From: an uncultured Nitrososphaerota archaeon
GTDB lineage: Bacteria; Bacillota; Clostridia; Oscillospirales; Ruminococcaceae
Assembly: GCA_934869045.1 (NCBI GenBank)
Contig: CAKXAF010000015.1
Location: 1-17,449, forward strand
Direction of reading: 5' to 3'
DNA length: 17,449 nucleotides
Shown: one piece after another, positions 6,317-13,317 of the stretch
Position numbering within the stretch: position 1 is the stretch's first letter
Layout: each line of letters opens with the position of its first letter
Notes under the pieces: generated by a model
Told to the model about the DNA's origin: nothing
Databases searched by the model: none
Seen by the model: only the letters and a program-made list of their open reading frames with translations
Made by a program: the position numbers and the translations under genes

Positions 6317-8094
6317 TACCAGCTCCTTTGTGCCTCGAACATCCCGGCATAGATTCCCCCGGCAGCCAGCAGCTCCTCGTGGCTGCCCTCCTCGGCGATT
6401 TTTCCCTGATCCAGGACGAAGATTTTGTCCGCCAGCCGGGCCGCGCCCAGCCGGTGGGTGATGAAAACGGTCAGGTGCCCCTTACTGGCCCTGCCGAACA
6501 GTCCATAGATTTTGCTTTCCGCCATGGGATCCAGAGCGGCGGTGGGTTCGTCCAGGATCCGGACCGGCGCCGGGCTGACCCGGGCCCGGGCAATGGACAG
6601 CCGCTGCCACTGCCCCCCGGAAAGGTCGCTTCCATCGGAACGGATTTTCCCCAAATCCGTCTCCAGCCCCCTGGGAAGGGCTTTCGTTTCCTCCCAAAGC
6701 TCAATGTCCTCCAAAGCCTTCTCTATCGCTTGCTCCGAAACGCCGTTGACGTTTCCCAGTTCCACATTTTCCCGGACCGAAACGAAATACCGGGCGAAAT
6801 CCTGATACACCTCAGCGAACATCGCCTTGCACTGAGCGGGCGTGTATTCCCGCAGGTTTTTTCCATTGACCAGAATCTCCCCCTCATACTCCGGGTAAAG
6901 GCCGGTCAGCAGCTTGGTTATCGTGGTTTTTCCTGCGCCGTTGGCCCCGACAAAGGCATAGTGCCCGCCCTCCTCCAGGACCATGCTGACCCCGTCCAGG
7001 ATCATTGTCTCTGTCCCGGGGTAGCAAAACCGCACGTTCTTCAGTTCAATCCGCTTCACCCGCAGCGGCTCCGCGGCCGGCAGCTCTACCGCGCCGGGCG
7101 CGTCCTCCATGGCTGCGAAGGCAGTCAAATCCTTCCAGTATTCCCTCGCCTTTGCCAACTCCTGAGTCACCCAGGAAAGCTGCCAAGACATGTTCTGGAC
7201 CAGCCCGAACAGGGCATTGATCAGTCCCATAAACATCCCGATGGTAATCGCACCGTTCCCCAGCGGGAACAACAACACCACCGCAATCAGAAGCGATATG
7301 ACAACGGTGAGAATGCTGGACGATTTCATCTTGATGAAGTTCCGCCCCTGGGCCTTAAGGTTGATTTTCCGGGCCGTTTCATACTTTTCGTACCAGCGCC
7401 GGTTCACATCCCCGCTGTAGCCGAAGAGGTTCCGTTCCTCCACATTTTCCCGGCTGGAAAGAACGTCGGACAGATAATCCGCCCGGCGCGTATAACGGTT
7501 GGCATCCTTAAAGGCCTCGTAATTCTGCCGTCCGCTCCGGAGTGCCACCGCAAAAAGCAGCACGGAAAACGCCAGAATCACCAACGCCGTCCACCAGGCT
7601 TGGGTCGCCAGGATCAGCAGAATGCTCCCCACGTTGATAGCCATTCCCGCGGCCTGCAAAAGCATGTCAAAGGCGGTATAGGCCCTTTCCTCCGCGTCCC
7701 GCGCCACCCGGTCAGTCAACTCCCAACTGTCATTGTCCTCCACATACCGGTACTCAAGCCTGCACCGCTTCTCTGTAACCGCAGCGCGGTAGGTCTCTGC
7801 CAACCGCAGCTTCAGCCGCACCTGAGCAAACTGGGCCAGCATACCGGACAGCCAGCCGTAGGCCACCAGCGCCGTCAGGGCCAGCAGCGGCCCCCAGATT
7901 CGACCAGTTCCACCATTTTTCAGGATATCCAGGGCAGTATCCAAAAAGTCCGCCGTGGCCAGCGTCTGCATGGACGGAATCAGCGCATTGAGTACCGCGT
8001 TGACCGTCAGCAGCAGTGCCAGCGTCGGGGCTGCCTGAAATGGGATGGTTAAACTGCTGCTCATCCCGTACTTTCTCGGTTTAATAATCATCAT
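6310..8094 (-). CDS. ABC exporter half-transporter (fused permease and ATPase), first subunit
   Basis: From ATG 8094 the protein has 594 residues: six membrane helices between about 18 and 320, then an ATPase with Walker A GANGAGKTT (383-391), Q-loop Q431, signature LSGGQ (491-495), Walker B VRILDEP (511-517) and H-loop H547. It is canonical in every ATPase motif. A typical type IV exporter half, it is expected to dimerise with the product of the overlapping downstream gene. The frame stays open for 65 more codons upstream (to ATG 8289), but those overlap the preceding gene's coding end, and GAGGAGAGG at 8101-8109 sits six bases before ATG 8094, which decides the start. About 100 bases separate it from the bactofilin-like gene, so an internal promoter is possible but none is convincing. 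Substrate unknown. Confidence 0.92.
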   Translation of the reverse strand: MMIIKPRKYGMSSSLTIPFQAAPTLALLLTVNAVLNALIPSMQTLATADFLDTALDILKNGGTGRIWGPLLALTALVAYGWLSGMLAQFAQVRLKLRLAETYRAAVTEKRCRLEYRYVEDNDSWELTDRVARDAEERAYTAFDMLLQAAGMAINVGSILLILATQAWWTALVILAFSVLLFAVALRSGRQNYEAFKDANRYTRRADYLSDVLSSRENVEERNLFGYSGDVNRRWYEKYETARKINLKAQGRNFIKMKSSSILTVVISLLIAVVLLFPLGNGAITIGMFMGLINALFGLVQNMSWQLSWVTQELAKAREYWKDLTAFAAMEDAPGAVELPAAEPLRVKRIELKNVRFCYPGTETMILDGVSMVLEEGGHYAFVGANGAGKTTITKLLTGLYPEYEGEILVNGKNLREYTPAQCKAMFAEVYQDFARYFVSVRENVELGNVNGVSEQAIEKALEDIELWEETKALPRGLETDLGKIRSDGSDLSGGQWQRLSIARARVSPAPVRILDEPTAALDPMAESKIYGLFGRASKGHLTVFITHRLGAARLADKIFVLDQGKIAEEGSHEELLAAGGIYAGMFEAQRSWYC

Positions 8095-8100
8095 GACGTT

Positions 8101-8109
8101 CCTCTCCTC
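8101..8109 (-). promoter_or_regulatory. Ribosome binding site fixing the first ABC gene start
   Basis: GAGGAGAGG on the minus strand lies six bases before ATG 8094. It shows that the long in-frame extension to 8289 is not needed and sets the protein at the usual length for this family. Confidence 0.8.
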
Positions 8110-8194
8110 ATGGGCTGCCTTTATTTTCGCATAAAACCAGTTGAATTCCAGAATCCATTGGTTGAAGTCTCTCAACTGCCGGTAGAAACCCTGG

Positions 8195-9310
8195 TTATCC
8201 CAGGTGAACGCCGCCTCCGGCTGCAATGTTTCCGCCAACCCTTCCACAGCGGACTCCAGCCCCCGCTGTAACATTTCCGGAAACATCACCGCAGGTCACG
8301 CTTGTCCCTGCGGTGGCACAACCGCCGACATCCCCGCACCGGACGCTGTTCCCAGCGGAAACGTTTCCCTGTACGGTCTCACAGGTCAGATTCCCTTCGC
8401 TCTCTACGTCCACCGCGCCGCCGTCATAGCACACCTCGATTTTATGCGCTCCGGCCTCGCCCCGCTTAACAAGCTTCCGGCCTAAAAAGGCCACAATCCG
8501 CAGCCTTCCGTCATCTTCCCAGGGAAGCTCTTCCGCAGAGGCCGATCTTCCCGGAGCAGCGCAGCCAAGCATCTGTTCTGCCTCGTCCGCCGTGATTTTT
8601 CCTTCCTTATAGAGTTCTAAAACTCGTACAAAGCTCGCGTTTGCCATCTCCATATCCCTCAGTTTCAAACGCCCGGCGCTTGCCTGCCGGATGATACAAC
8701 TTTCCTCAATCTGTGCTTCGCCGCGGCATTCCAGCCGCCCGATCACGCAACCCGGCCCCAACTTCACGCTATCCGCCCGAACGACCTTGGCGGTCAGATG
8801 ATCTGCCTCCAGCCGGGTGCATTCAACGATATCGGCCTGGCTTCCCCTCTGGCCAATCCCTCTGCCAAAATACATCCGCGACAGCACGATAGCAAATTGA
8901 GGGATCCGCCCTTTCCTGTTTTCCCGAAACCGGATACAGATCTCCTCCCCCGTCAGCCGGGCCGCTGAGCAGCAGCCGTCGATCCGGATGCGGTCTGCGG
9001 AAACCTCCCGGTTACAGATGATCATGCCGTCACAGCTGATCTCCTCTGCCAGCAGGCTGGCCCTCCGCAGCTTCAGCAGTCCGTCGACTGTGACCTTCCG
9101 GGCCCGGACGTCCCGAAACATGCGGGCAAAACCGTCCACGGCCAGTTCGCCTGTTTCCACGCACCCCTTTCCTTTGAGCATACCGTCAACCTTTATGTTC
9201 TCTGTTGTAATGTTGCCCTTAATCCGACCGATGCCGTCCACAAGAATAACTCCATACTCCCCGCCAGCTACCGACCCGATGCCGTCAATGCGGGCATTCT
9301 CCTTTTCCAT
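8195..9310 (-). CDS. Bactofilin-like polymer-forming protein with SHOCT-like segment and C-terminal 15-residue repeats (YhbF-like)
   Basis: The 371-residue protein has no signal peptide or membrane segment and should be cytoplasmic. Residues about 8-215 show short beta-repeats of the bactofilin kind (for example VILVDGIGRIKGNITTENIK, VDGMLKG, VDGLLKL), expected to fold as a right-handed beta-helix that polymerises. Residues 227-249 (FVRVLELYKEGKITADEAEQML) form a SHOCT-like helical segment. Residues 315-371 are three and a half 15-residue repeats (G-N-V-x-A-G-x-x-V-x-C-G-D-V). Bacillus YhbE and YhbF (BacE, BacF), encoded beside yhbD, are bactofilins linked to motility; the order here agrees, but sequence drift is large. 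Start ATG 9310 is supported by GAGGGAG six bases upstream; ATG 9325 would overlap the previous stop as ATGA and is the alternative. Confidence 0.75.
   Translation of the reverse strand: MEKENARIDGIGSVAGGEYGVILVDGIGRIKGNITTENIKVDGMLKGKGCVETGELAVDGFARMFRDVRARKVTVDGLLKLRRASLLAEEISCDGMIICNREVSADRIRIDGCCSAARLTGEEICIRFRENRKGRIPQFAIVLSRMYFGRGIGQRGSQADIVECTRLEADHLTAKVVRADSVKLGPGCVIGRLECRGEAQIEESCIIRQASAGRLKLRDMEMANASFVRVLELYKEGKITADEAEQMLGCAAPGRSASAEELPWEDDGRLRIVAFLGRKLVKRGEAGAHKIEVCYDGGAVDVESEGNLTCETVQGNVSAGNSVRCGDVGGCATAGTSVTCGDVSGNVTAGAGVRCGRVGGNIAAGGGVHLG
8198..8368 (-). repeat. 45-base coding repeats at the end of the bactofilin-like gene
   Basis: About three full units and one partial unit of 45 bases encode GNVSAGNSVRCGDVG, GCATAGTSVTCGDVS, GNVTAGAGVRCGRVG and GNIAAGGGVHLG. 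Each unit fits two short beta-strands of a beta-helix. Copy number could vary between strains by slippage or recombination. Confidence 0.8.
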
Positions 9311-9321
9311 GCTGTTCTCCC

Positions 9322-10182
9322 TCATTCCCGTATGACTTCCCCGACCGCCGCCCGGTCAGAGATCTGGATGCTGTTCCGGTAGCGCACCTGTCCGATGACG
9401 CAGAGTTCGCCGATCACTACATCGCCGCCGCTGACCCGTTCCGCCCGCACCCGGGTCAGTTCGACCTGATCGCCTTCGATTTCTCCAGCTGAGGCGACGC
9501 CTCGTTCTGGTGGCCTGCAGCGGCTATAGGGCCGGTTTCCGGAGTATTTAGGAATCGCTGAGAATCCCAGTTCTGGCTGGAGAGCGGTTCCAGCCACGAT
9601 ACGGCTCCCCACCACCGCATCTACACTGGTTCCGGAAAAAGAATAAAAAAAGATGGTTTCCGCGTTGACCATTTCCCCCGTAAAGGGCGCGAAAGCGAAA
9701 AAGTTCTCACAGGCGATCTCCCCTGAGAATGCCGCCTCCGCCGATAGCAGCAGATTTTTACAGTCCAGATCACAATTCAGCGCCACCTGCCGGGCATACT
9801 CCAGCGTCTCCGTCCGGATCGCTCCGGACCATCGGAGGGAACTGCTGTCCTGCACAGGATCATGTTCCGCACCGCAGCACAGCAGCCGGCATTCCAGCAG
9901 CTCCGCCGTCAGATTTCCGCAGCATTTGAGCCGCTCAATCCGGCATACCCCCTGAAAATCCGCTCCCCCAGTCACGGCCAGGTCTGCGGCGGCGCCATCG
10001 GCCAGGGAAAATCCACCGGTCATACGGCCCTTTCCGATCCGGCATTCCCGAAGCGCGGTGTCCCCAACGGAAAAAAGCCGCCGGATCTGGGCAGATTCGC
10101 CCTTCAGAGCCCCGATGCAGAACACCCGGCCGTATTCACCGCTGAGGGAGCGGTCACCGATGGCGAAAAGATTCCGCCTCAT
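9322..10182 (-). CDS. Bactofilin-like / polymer-forming protein (YhbE-like)
   Basis: This 286-residue protein lacks a signal peptide and membrane helices. It is rich in short Val/Leu/Ile-Gly-Cys beta-repeats (GRVFCIGALKGESAQI, CRIERLKCCGNLTAELLEC), as in bactofilin or beta-helix proteins; a basic, less regular part lies at about 200-225. It is unusually rich in cysteine for a cytoskeletal protein (a CC pair near 86 and another near 101). It starts four bases after yhbD and its stop lies 11 bases before, or overlaps, the next gene's start, so the three genes are surely co-transcribed. Its ribosome site is weak (GAAGG touching the ATG), suggesting translation coupled to yhbD. Role by context: partner of the downstream bactofilin-like protein in a cytoplasmic polymer. 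The family call is moderate. Confidence 0.65.
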   Translation of the reverse strand: MRRNLFAIGDRSLSGEYGRVFCIGALKGESAQIRRLFSVGDTALRECRIGKGRMTGGFSLADGAAADLAVTGGADFQGVCRIERLKCCGNLTAELLECRLLCCGAEHDPVQDSSSLRWSGAIRTETLEYARQVALNCDLDCKNLLLSAEAAFSGEIACENFFAFAPFTGEMVNAETIFFYSFSGTSVDAVVGSRIVAGTALQPELGFSAIPKYSGNRPYSRCRPPERGVASAGEIEGDQVELTRVRAERVSGGDVVIGELCVIGQVRYRNSIQISDRAAVGEVIRE

Positions 10183-10186
10183 GCCT

Positions 10187-10867
10187 TCACCAGTCTTCCG
10201 CAGACGTCAGCCCCATCCCGTCTTCCGGCTCCTCGTCGAAGCGGAAATTGAAACTCTTGCGGTATTTGAGCTTCATTTTGCTGGAAAGATCATCCAGACG
10301 AATCTGCTTGACGACTTTCAGCCGCCCATCAAAAAACACCTGGGCCTGTTCCTGATACAGCGTTGCGTAATAGTCGTTTTTCTGGTCAAACAAAACGAAG
10401 ATATACCCCGTGGACTTGATCTCCCGGCAATAATCCCGTATCCCTTCGCACAAGTCTATGACCTGTCCCAGGTTGAGCTCCTGTTCCTTTTGAAGCTGAG
10501 CAATGGCAATGAGCAACAGCACCTCCAGATAGGTAAAGCTCTCCTTCTGAAATCCCTTGACGAATGCCGGGATCAGATTGCCGGGGATTTCCTCAATAAT
10601 CTCTAGATCCTCTGCCGTAAAATTCCGTTCTGCCACTTCCGGCGAGAGGATCCGTGCCAGTTCCTCCAGGGAGTACCGCTCTTTCAGCTCCTGAATGGCC
10701 CGTATCCGGTTGAGGATCTTCGTTTTCGGAAAAAAAGTCTCCTGCCCGGTAAAAGACGGCTGCTTGATGAACCATTCCTCCGGAATCAGTCCTTCCCGCT
10801 TCCACCGGTACAGCTGACCGTAGGAAATCCCTGTTTCGTTTAACAGGTCCTTTTTCGATATCAGCAC
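10187..10867 (-). CDS. yhbD: YhbD family protein with MerR-like helix-turn-helix (DUF4004)
   Basis: From GTG 10867 the protein has 226 residues. The N-terminus LISKKDLLNETGISYGQLYRW followed by KREGLIPEEWFI and FTGQETFFPK is the hallmark of YhbD proteins and forms a MerR-like winged DNA-binding domain (about 1-75), with a second helical part SLEELARIL. The rest (about 90-226) is helical then beta-rich and ends in an acidic tail. In Bacillus subtilis yhbD precedes the bactofilin genes yhbE and yhbF, as here, so it is a likely regulator or partner of the bactofilin-like proteins. The GTG start is fixed by AGGAGG eight bases upstream; the frame extends eight codons further to a TTG at 10891, but the ribosome site would then lie within the gene. 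A perfect palindrome sits directly upstream. Confidence 0.88.
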   Translation of the reverse strand: MLISKKDLLNETGISYGQLYRWKREGLIPEEWFIKQPSFTGQETFFPKTKILNRIRAIQELKERYSLEELARILSPEVAERNFTAEDLEIIEEIPGNLIPAFVKGFQKESFTYLEVLLLIAIAQLQKEQELNLGQVIDLCEGIRDYCREIKSTGYIFVLFDQKNDYYATLYQEQAQVFFDGRLKVVKQIRLDDLSSKMKLKYRKSFNFRFDEEPEDGMGLTSAEDW

Positions 10868-10875
10868 TTCCGACG

Positions 10876-10881
10876 CCTCCT
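10876..10881 (-). promoter_or_regulatory. Ribosome binding site fixing the yhbD GTG start
   Basis: AGGAGG on the minus strand, eight bases before GTG 10867. It rules out the upstream TTG at 10891. Confidence 0.85.
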
Positions 10882-10883
10882 GA

Positions 10884-10903
10884 TAAAACAATGTTTTGTT
10901 TTA
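10884..10903 (-). promoter_or_regulatory. Perfect 8-4-8 palindrome before yhbD, candidate operator
   Basis: TAAAACAA (10884-10891) and TTGTTTTA (10896-10903) are exact inverse arms around four bases. On the minus strand a perfect TTGACA (10910-10905) abuts it and TATCAG follows at a 19-base spacing, which is the geometry of MerR-type promoters. However that -10 overlaps the AGGAGG, so a transcript from it would lack the ribosome site. The palindrome may instead be a repressor site in the leader. It is strikingly AT-rich for this region. Confidence 0.5.
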
Positions 10904-10996
10904 ATGTCAAGACTCTCTGCAAATTTTATGCAGGCCTTGGCAAATTCAGACGGTTAATTCGCAAATCAAGACCTTTTTTTTAGCCGCCGGTTGGCT

Positions 10997-11002
10997 TATA
11001 AT
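10997..11002 (+). promoter_or_regulatory. -10 box of the rhamnosidase promoter
   Basis: A perfect TATAAT lies 50 bases before the rhamnosidase start. The -35 region (TTTTTT at 10974-10979, 17 bases away) is poor, suggesting an activator. The ATG at 11001 overlaps this box and so cannot be the translation start. Inverse arms GCCGCCG (10983-10989) and CGGCGGC (11011-11017) flank the box. Confidence 0.6.
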
Positions 11003-11051
11003 GAAAAAAACGGCGGCGCCATTTATCCGCCTGATACAAAGGAGAAAGATT

Positions 11052-13244
11052 ATGACCCACACAGAGCTTTTCGGTAGTGCCCACTGGGTAGCCCCCAGCG
11101 CTCCCTGCTCCCAGCCGTATCTGCGCAGCGCCTTTACCGCGTCCGGCGTGGAAGATGCCAGCATCACCATCTCCGGATTGGGCTTTTTTGAGCTGTATTG
11201 CAACGGCAAACGGGTCAGCCCAGACCTGCTGGTCCCTGCCTGGACCGACTACGAACCTCATGTGTTTGCCCACTGCATAGGCGGAAATCCTGTGCGGGAA
11301 ACCCGCGGCCACCGGATTCTGGCTATGCGCTACAGCCTGACCGGCCTTCTGCGCCCGGGGAAAAACATCCTGGGAATCCGCCTCGGCTCCGGTTGGTATG
11401 AGTATTTCGGCTATGGATCCGTTAAGGCCTGTTTCCGCCTGACACTGGCCGGAGAAGGCTGTGACGCTGTAATTTCCTCCGGCACAGATATGCTCTGGGC
11501 GCCCTCCCCCATCGTCAAGAGCCAGATGCTCAAAGGCGAGATCCACGATTACTCCCTGGAGATCCCGGGCTGGGCAGAACCGGATTTTGATGACAGCGCC
11601 TGGGCAGCAGTGCAGGAGGTTCCCATCCCGGAAAGCAGCTTCTATATCCAGGAATGCCCTGCTGACCGGGTTGTCCGCTGCATTGAGCCTACCCTTTTGC
11701 GGGAGGAAAACGGCCTGAGGCTTTACGATGCAGGTGAGAATATCGCGGGCTACGCCGTTCTTTCCTGCCCGGAAGGTTCCTCCGGTGAGGCCGCTGTCCG
11801 CTATGCCGAGGAGCTGGGCGAAGACGGCTGGCTGGACTTTACCACCTACAACTACAGCCAGGAGGAACGTGTCCATGAAGACCGTTTTCTCCTGGACGGA
11901 AAGGCCAGGGAGCTGTATCCCCGGTTTCTGTGGCATGGGTTCCGCTACTTTACCGTTTCCGGCGGAATCCCGGCTGTCCGTATTGCCGTTGCCAACGCCG
12001 ATGTTGCTGTAACCTCTGCCTTCACCTCCAGCAGTTCGGATCTCAACTGGCTCTACAACGCCTATCTCCGCACCCAGCTTGCCAATATGCATGCGGGCAT
12101 CCCCTCCGACTGCCCCCACCGTGAAGGCCAGGGGTACACCGGCGATGGCCAGCTGACCTGCGAAACTGTCATGACCGTCCTGGACGCCCGGAAGTTCTAT
12201 GAAAAGTGGATGGCTGATATTTCCGACTGCCAGTGCCGGGAGACCGGCCACATCCAGTACGTAGCCCCCTATACCCCCTGCGGCGGCGGTCCTGGCGGCT
12301 GGGGCTGCGCCATCATCGTAGTTCCCTATACCTTCTACCGGCAATACGGCGACGCTTCCGTCCTGGAACGGTACTACCCCCAAATGCGCCGCTATCTGGA
12401 CTACCTGGAGTCCCACAGCGATGATGACCTGGTCACCCGGGAGGATCCGCCCGAGGCCTGGTGCCTGGGCGACTGGTGCACACCGGATGAAATCGTCATC
12501 CCAGAACCCTTTGTCAATACCTATTTCTACATCAAATCCCTGCTCTGGATGAAAGAGATTGCCCGTGTCCTGGGCCGGCTGGAGGACATTCCTGCCTACC
12601 AGGCCATTGAGGAACGGAAGCGTGCCGCTCTTCTCCGCACGTATTACGACCCGTCCACCGGCTCCTTTGCCGGCGGCATCCAGGGAGCCGACGCCTTCGC
12701 CGCCGATATCGGCCTGGGTGACGCCCGCACTTTCCAAAATCTCCTGGCCAAATACCGGGCTCTCGGCATGTACGACACCGGCATATTCGGCACCGACATT
12801 CTCACCCGCATCCTCTTTGAGCGGGGAGAGGGGCAGCTGGCCTATGATCTGCTGACTTCCCGGAAGGAGACGTCCTTCCACGCGATCCGGGCCAAAGGCG
12901 CCACCACCCTCTGGGAATATTGGACCGGCTACGCCTCCCACAGCCATCCTATGTTCGGCGCTGTGGTGCGCTACCTCTTCCAGTACCTCCTGGGAATCCG
13001 CCAGTCCGAGAAAAGCGCCGGTTTTGCCCGTGTCACCATCGCCCCGGTCCTCCCTGAGGGCCTGGACAGCGCCAGCGGCAGCGTAATTGTTCCCCAGGGG
13101 AAAATCGCCGTTTCCTGGTCCAAGACCCCCAACGGAACCGCCTTTACCGTAGAGATCCCCGCCAATGTTGACGCCGAATTCCGCTGCGGCGGCCTTTGCC
13201 AGAAATTGAAGCCCGGCAAAACCGAGCTGTTTCTCCGCAAATAA
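11052..13244 (+). CDS. Alpha-L-rhamnosidase, glycoside hydrolase family 78
   Basis: The 730-residue protein releases terminal alpha-L-rhamnose from glycosides such as plant flavonoids or polysaccharides by an inverting mechanism. Domains in order: N-terminal beta domain (about 20-190, with SGLGFFELYCNGKRV and the WYEYFG segment), a linking beta domain (about 205-320), the (alpha/alpha)6 catalytic barrel (about 325-650) and a C-terminal beta domain (about 655-730). The family motif is DCPHREGQGYTGDGQ (353-367), with the likely general acid E358; WEYW at 621-624 holds the likely base E622, followed by SHPMFG. No signal peptide: it acts inside the cell, so the substrate must be imported. The start ATG has AAAGGAG seven bases upstream. 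No rhamnose catabolism or sugar transport gene lies nearby. It is transcribed alone, divergent from yhbD. Confidence 0.9.
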   Translation: MTHTELFGSAHWVAPSAPCSQPYLRSAFTASGVEDASITISGLGFFELYCNGKRVSPDLLVPAWTDYEPHVFAHCIGGNPVRETRGHRILAMRYSLTGLLRPGKNILGIRLGSGWYEYFGYGSVKACFRLTLAGEGCDAVISSGTDMLWAPSPIVKSQMLKGEIHDYSLEIPGWAEPDFDDSAWAAVQEVPIPESSFYIQECPADRVVRCIEPTLLREENGLRLYDAGENIAGYAVLSCPEGSSGEAAVRYAEELGEDGWLDFTTYNYSQEERVHEDRFLLDGKARELYPRFLWHGFRYFTVSGGIPAVRIAVANADVAVTSAFTSSSSDLNWLYNAYLRTQLANMHAGIPSDCPHREGQGYTGDGQLTCETVMTVLDARKFYEKWMADISDCQCRETGHIQYVAPYTPCGGGPGGWGCAIIVVPYTFYRQYGDASVLERYYPQMRRYLDYLESHSDDDLVTREDPPEAWCLGDWCTPDEIVIPEPFVNTYFYIKSLLWMKEIARVLGRLEDIPAYQAIEERKRAALLRTYYDPSTGSFAGGIQGADAFAADIGLGDARTFQNLLAKYRALGMYDTGIFGTDILTRILFERGEGQLAYDLLTSRKETSFHAIRAKGATTLWEYWTGYASHSHPMFGAVVRYLFQYLLGIRQSEKSAGFARVTIAPVLPEGLDSASGSVIVPQGKIAVSWSKTPNGTAFTVEIPANVDAEFRCGGLCQKLKPGKTELFLRK

Positions 13245-13271
13245 CCAAAAAGCTTTCACAATTTTTTCAAC

Positions 13272-13305
13272 GCAAAAGGCCGGGGATTTTTCCCCGGCCT
13301 TTTGC
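13272..13305. terminator. Bidirectional terminator between rhamnosidase and M18 peptidase
   Basis: A perfect 15-bp stem (13272-13286 with 13291-13305) with a TTTT loop, whose arms carry AAAA and TTTT on the outer side. It lies between genes ending at 13244 (+) and 13318 (-), so it can stop transcription from both sides. Confidence 0.92.
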
Positions 13306-13317
13306 TATAATACCTGT

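Noticed and set aside
6328..8052. A 574-codon open frame on the plus strand over the first ABC gene, and similar long frames opposite the M18, coaE fusion and sua5 genes.
   Set aside because: Each lies opposite a well-supported gene, has Pro/Arg/Gln-rich shadow composition, and has no ribosome site or family motif.
8112..8165. A 16-codon minus-strand ORF (MDSGIQLVLCENKGSP) just before the first ABC gene.
   Set aside because: Weak ribosome site and no leader-peptide features; probably chance in the 100-base gap.
10980..13259. A 759-codon open frame on the minus strand across the whole rhamnosidase gene.
   Set aside because: It is the mirror of a clear GH78 gene with all family motifs; its translation is rich in Gly, Ala and Pro with no recognisable motif. 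Long antisense frames are expected with this GC-rich codon use.
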